DNA from: UBA5072 sp041737175
GTDB lineage: Bacteria > Bacteroidota > Bacteroidia > Bacteroidales > UBA10428
Assembly (NCBI GenBank): GCA_041737175.1
Contig: JBGSSF010000034.1
Location: forward strand, 353,618 to 417,617
Length of the DNA: 64,000 nt
Direction of reading: 5' to 3'
Part shown: in pieces, positions 60,972 through 64,000 of the stretch
Numbering within the stretch: the first letter of the stretch is position 1
Layout of the letters: each line of letters begins with the position of its first letter
Program-made: the position numbers and the translations under genes
The notes under the pieces: model-generated
Seen by the model: the letters and a program-made list of their open reading frames with translations, nothing else
Told to the model about the DNA's origin: nothing
The model's database searches: none

Positions 60972-62527
60972 AGCAGAAACATCTCAAGATAATACGGGTT
61001 ATTATTGCTGTCCTGTTTCTGGTGCTCATTGCCGCGCTCTTTCTAGACTTCAGGGAATTTATCCCGGTTGTCTGGGCCGACAGGATTTTATTTCTTCAGT
61101 TCGTCCCTTCCGTGATCAGGTTTATCACCATTCCGGCTCTGGCTGCTACAGGTTTTATCATAATTCTGATTCTTACTGCCCTTTTCGGCAGGGTGTATTG
61201 CTCAGCCATTTGTCCCCTGGGAATTCTGCAGGACGTTTTTTCCTGGCTCTCCAAAAAAACAGGATTGATCAAACGCTATAAGTTTAAAAAAGCCCTGAAT
61301 TATTTGCGATATCCGATTTTGGGACTTACTGTTGTTTTCCTGCTCTTTGGAAGTCTTTTTGTTTTGAATCTTCTGGATCCCTACAGCAGTTTCGGGCGCA
61401 TATTTTCAGATGTCATCCGCCCGGGGCTCATTGCCGCCAATAATGGTCTGGCAGGTTTGCTGGAAAGGTTTGACGTGTATTTTCTTTACAGGCACAACCT
61501 TGAACTGATCACCTGGCGTACCGTTCTGATACCTATTATTACCTTTGCCCTGGTCATCGGGTTGTCATTATACTATGGACGGTTGTATTGCAATACGGTC
61601 TGCCCGGTTGGCACTGTATTGGGTTTGCTGTCAAGGGTATCCCTGTTTCAAATTAAAATGGATGCCTCAACATGCACCAAATGCGGAAAATGCTCTTTTG
61701 CCTGCAAATCAAACTGCATCCATGTAAAAACCCTGGAGGTTGATCAGTCGCGTTGTGTTGCCTGCTATAACTGTATTTCGGTATGCCCTGAAAATAGCAT
61801 CCGGTATGAAAGGTCCTCCCTGATAGCAAAGCAACAGGTCACGACCGACACTTCCAAGCGCAATTTCATCGGAAAAACACTGGTTTACGGCGCAGCATTG
61901 GCCGGCATTTCAAAAAGGGTATGGGGACAGGAATCAGGCGACAGACCTGCCGGACGAATTCCCAATAAAATAAATCACCCGGTCACGCCTCCGGGATCCA
62001 TGAGTATCAAACATTTTACTGATCGTTGCACGGCCTGTCATTTATGCGTTACTGTGTGCCCGACGAGCGTTTTGCAGCCCTCTTTTCTGGAGTATGGCTT
62101 TACCGGCATGTCCCAACCGCATATGGATTATAGCATTGAATACTGCAATTTCGAATGTACCAAATGCGGAGAGGTTTGTCCCACGGGCGCTATTCTTCCC
62201 CTTACAGTGGAGGATAAGAAACTTGAACAGACGGGCCAGGTGCATTTTGTCATTGAAAAGTGCATTGTGTATACTGACAATACTGCCTGCGGATCATGTT
62301 CCGAGCATTGTCCCACCCAGGCTGTAAGAATGGTTCCCTATAATGAGGGTCTTACCATCCCTGAAACCGATCCCGACATATGCATCGGATGTGGCGCCTG
62401 CGAATTTGCTTGTCCGGTGAAACCCCATACTGCCATTTATATAGACGGAAACGAAGTGCACCAGGTGGCCAAGGCACCACACATTGAGGAACTGAATGTA
62501 ATGGAGCAAGAAGATTTTCCATTTTAA
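60968..62527 (+). CDS. NapH/NosR-like membrane protein with ferredoxin domains
   Basis: 519 residues. Four to five transmembrane helices in the first 220 residues, with two cysteine motifs (VYCSAICPLG and LYCNTVCPVG) typical of NapH/NosR/CcoG-like membrane ferredoxins. Then several [4Fe-4S] sites: CTKCGKCSFAC, CVACYNCISVCP, CTACHLCVTVCP, CTKCGEVCP, CGSCSEHCP and CIGCGACEFACP, giving perhaps five or six clusters. A short segment, TSKRNFIGKTLVYGAALAGIS, separates the NapH-like and NapF/G-like halves and resembles an internal Tat-like signal. Overlaps DUF362 by 4 bp. It should carry electrons from quinol to a periplasmic partner. Confidence 0.93.
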   Translation: MKQKHLKIIRVIIAVLFLVLIAALFLDFREFIPVVWADRILFLQFVPSVIRFITIPALAATGFIIILILTALFGRVYCSAICPLGILQDVFSWLSKKTGLIKRYKFKKALNYLRYPILGLTVVFLLFGSLFVLNLLDPYSSFGRIFSDVIRPGLIAANNGLAGLLERFDVYFLYRHNLELITWRTVLIPIITFALVIGLSLYYGRLYCNTVCPVGTVLGLLSRVSLFQIKMDASTCTKCGKCSFACKSNCIHVKTLEVDQSRCVACYNCISVCPENSIRYERSSLIAKQQVTTDTSKRNFIGKTLVYGAALAGISKRVWGQESGDRPAGRIPNKINHPVTPPGSMSIKHFTDRCTACHLCVTVCPTSVLQPSFLEYGFTGMSQPHMDYSIEYCNFECTKCGEVCPTGAILPLTVEDKKLEQTGQVHFVIEKCIVYTDNTACGSCSEHCPTQAVRMVPYNEGLTIPETDPDICIGCGACEFACPVKPHTAIYIDGNEVHQVAKAPHIEELNVMEQEDFPF

Positions 62528-62614
62528 TTTTTTCCGAACAGCTATGTTTCTGAAAATTTATTTGTAATATTGCGACCTGAATTTTGAGAAAGAACAAGAA
62601 AAAAATATTGCGTC

Positions 62615-62998
62615 ATGGATCTAATGAAAGTTGCTGAGAGTCAATTTGGAACATTGAAGGAATATCCCGCGTTCAAAGCCGGTGACACGGTTACGGTACA
62701 TTATAAAATCGTTGAAGGTAACAAGGAAAGAATTCAGCAATACCGGGGAGTGGTGCTTCAGCGCCACGGTGCCGGTGCATCTGAAACTTTCACCGTTCGT
62801 AAAATGTCAGGTAACGTGGGTGTTGAAAGAATTTTCCCCATTACTTCCCCTTTTATTGATAAAATTGAGCTCAACAAACACGGCCGTGTCCGCCGTGCCA
62901 GGATATACTACCTGCGCGGACTTACCGGTAAGAAGGCCAGGATCCAGGAAAAAAGGTTGAAACTGGTTGAAGAGGCCATAGCGCCGACCAAGGAATAA
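62615..62998 (+). CDS. rplS: 50S ribosomal protein L19
   Basis: 127 residues with the L19 sequence throughout (FKAGDTVTVHYKIVEGNKERIQQYRGVVLQRHGAGASETFTVRKMSGNVGVERIFPITSPFIDKIELNKHGRVRRARIYYLRGLTGKKARI). L19 sits at the 30S-50S interface. The gene is monocistronic here with a strong terminator, and lies 87 bp after the iron-sulfur protein gene. Length is typical of Bacteroidota, which have a C-terminal extension. Confidence 0.98.
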   Translation: MDLMKVAESQFGTLKEYPAFKAGDTVTVHYKIVEGNKERIQQYRGVVLQRHGAGASETFTVRKMSGNVGVERIFPITSPFIDKIELNKHGRVRRARIYYLRGLTGKKARIQEKRLKLVEEAIAPTKE

Positions 62999-63027
62999 AA
63001 AAAAGCGGGTTCATCCCGCTTTTTTTT
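62997..63027 (+). terminator. Rho-independent terminator of rplS
   Basis: A-rich stretch, AAGCGGG, loop TTCAT, CCCGCTT, then seven more T. It begins at the rplS stop codon. Confidence 0.93.
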
Positions 63028-63028
63028 A

Positions 63029-63076
63029 TGATTACCGTTTACTTTTTACTTTTTACTTTTTACTGTTCACTGATTC
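63029..63076. repeat. AGTAAAA heptamer array downstream of rplS
   Basis: On the minus strand: AGTGAAC, AGTAAAA three times, AGTAAAC, GGTAATC. It is the same family as the array at 24305-24412. It lies about 100 bp beyond the stop of the minus-strand lipoprotein gene. Confidence 0.8.
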
Positions 63077-63175
63077 AACAATTTATCCCCCTGCTCCCCC
63101 GCTACTCATTTGCTGCAGCTTAAGGTGAACGTGGTGGATACGGAGAAGAAACGGAATACTAACAATACTATATTT

Positions 63176-63718
63176 CTAATAAATCTCATAAGGCTTTTTG
63201 ATGTCGGTGAATAGATTTAATTCGTTACTCCAGAAAACTTGATTATCGGATTTTCTTACATCATCAAAAATTTCCCAAAAGTTCAAACCAACATGATGTT
63301 GATTTTCATATATTAACACAAAACCCAGTCTAAATGCAGGCCAAAAAGATGGATCGGCGGTATCAGAATGTTTTATGGTAAAAGGCACGACAAGAGATTG
63401 TTCTGGTTTTAATTCATTTAATATTGGAAAATTGGCATCGTAAATATTATGTACTATTTCATATGTAGAATCACTTAATATGAAATTATCGGTAATGCCA
63501 CTCGAGTATGTCCAAAATCTAATAGTAGAATCACTCAGATTTATTACTTTTAAGTTAATTAGGTAATAATTGAAAGAGCAATCCAAACAATTACAGTAAT
63601 ATAATCCATTGATAAAAGCACTTACCTGTATCATCTGATTAAACTTCCCAGTGTGTTTAATAGTCTCTTCATTACAAGAAATAGAAAAAAGCAAAAAGAG
63701 GAAAAATAATGATCTCAT
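63176..63718 (-). CDS. Small lipoprotein, function unknown
   Basis: 180 residues from the ATG at 63718 (MRSLFFLFLLFSISC, lipobox SISC, Cys15); another ATG at 63727 adds three residues, and in-frame ATGs further upstream (63847) are rejected because they run through palindromes. The mature part has beta-rich segments, for example VINLSDSTIRFWTYSSGITDNFILSDSTYEIVHNI. It is AT-rich and no family is recognised. Alone on its strand. Confidence 0.6.
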   Translation of the reverse strand: MRSLFFLFLLFSISCNEETIKHTGKFNQMIQVSAFINGLYYCNCLDCSFNYYLINLKVINLSDSTIRFWTYSSGITDNFILSDSTYEIVHNIYDANFPILNELKPEQSLVVPFTIKHSDTADPSFWPAFRLGFVLIYENQHHVGLNFWEIFDDVRKSDNQVFWSNELNLFTDIKKPYEIY

Positions 63719-63795
63719 ATCCTGCATATTAATAAATATAGAAACATACCTGAATGTAAAGTGGGTACCATAAGGATGCTTTGCTAGAACAAATT

Positions 63796-63853
63796 CAACC
63801 CCTTCAGGGTTGTGAAAAGATTCAGTCATACTCTCCGTGGGTTGCACCCACGG
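63796..63853. repeat. Two palindromes upstream of the small lipoprotein gene
   Basis: CAACCC/GGGTTG with loop CTTCA (63796-63812) and CCGTGGGT/ACCCACGG with loop TGC (63835-63853). Paired hairpins of this make resemble dispersed intergenic elements of Bacteroidota genomes. Confidence 0.6.
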
Positions 63854-63871
63854 TTATTCAAATTTAACCCC

Positions 63872-63879
63872 TATATTTG
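63872..63879 (+). promoter_or_regulatory. Possible -7 element of a gene beyond the window
   Basis: TATATTTG matches TAnnTTTG. No coding region starts within the remaining 120 bases, so any transcript would start here and continue past the window edge. Confidence 0.3.
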
Positions 63880-63923
63880 CGCCATTTGACATTTGTTGGA
63901 TTGATGATATCTTTGATATTGAA

Positions 63924-63976
63924 AGAGATTGTCTGGTGAAAGGAGGGCGTAGCCCGACTGTAACCAGACAATCTCT
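63924..63976 (+). repeat. 14-bp inverted repeat around a GC hairpin at the window end
   Basis: AGAGATTGTCTGGT (63924-63937) and its exact reverse complement ACCAGACAATCTCT (63963-63976) enclose GGGC/GCCC with loop GTA (63945-63955). It is a perfect cruciform or an RNA structure near the end of the window. Confidence 0.8.
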
Positions 63977-64000
63977 GGCAGTTGATTTTTCGCATCCAAC

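Overview
The window reads as a chromosomal segment of a member of the Bacteroidota, class Bacteroidia (order not determinable). The signs are a type IX secretion sorting domain on the protein at 6482-8122, a TonB-dependent receptor, many lipoproteins, a FISUMP protein, a PCMD protein, and promoters of the Bacteroidota type (TTG, about 20 nt, TAnnTTTG) with few Shine-Dalgarno sequences. No plasmid or phage backbone and no CRISPR array is visible, and no complete insertion sequence was found. The window opens inside an M16 peptidase gene and closes in a non-coding stretch full of palindromes.

Layout. 0-8 kb: M16 peptidase, exported Mn-type superoxide dismutase, a DMT-family permease, and the DUF1800/DUF1501 pair. 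8-19 kb: a CBM9-like protein, an S9 peptidase lipoprotein, a PfkB-type kinase overlapping a sulfatase, a BrkB-like membrane protein, a single-domain receiver, a PurF paralogue whose nucleophile is Ser instead of Cys, a CE15-like esterase and an amino-acid racemase. 19-30 kb: a DUF3102 protein, a SMUG2-like glycosylase, a TonB receptor, rsgA, an AraC regulator divergent from yceI and pirin genes, a beta-helix lipoprotein, a PlsB/PlsC-like acyltransferase and ribH. 30-40 kb: a TPR membrane protein, a 1197-residue sensor without an output domain, tRNA-Arg(TCT) followed by two tandem structured blocks, an AT-rich set of small membrane proteins and lipoproteins, and a TPR histidine kinase. 40-52 kb: an HGSNAT-like acyltransferase, surface lipoproteins, an exported 1-Cys peroxiredoxin divergent from corA, an outer-membrane barrel with a PCMD lipoprotein, and a Gfo/Idh/MocA - DUF6807 - HExxH gene group. 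52-64 kb: mnmH-selD (tRNA selenouridine), an Hsp20, a WbqC-like protein, larB-larE-larC (nickel-pincer cofactor), a divergent Tat-DUF362 plus NapH-like iron-sulfur protein, rplS, and a small lipoprotein.

How the genes fit together. Several exported enzymes (sulfatase, CE15 esterase, beta-helix protein, CBM9 protein, Gfo/Idh/MocA oxidoreductase, DUF6807 protein, sugar kinase) point to breakdown of sulfated or uronate-containing polysaccharides, but they are scattered and no SusC/SusD pair is present. Two complete cofactor or modification modules stand out: selenophosphate with tRNA 2-selenouridine, and nickel-pincer nucleotide synthesis.

The most unusual feature is not a gene. Short tandem arrays of period 7-9 sit at the 3' ends of many genes, usually starting at or inside the stop codon, and in mnmH they are translated. 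Downstream of tRNA-Arg two homologous blocks each close an 8-bp stem around a hairpin, with compensating changes between the blocks. A 31-bp palindrome occurs twice, each time about 25 nt upstream of the start codon of an exported carbohydrate-related protein. Coordinates, motifs and repeats were read by eye; family assignments come from recalled motifs, without any database search.
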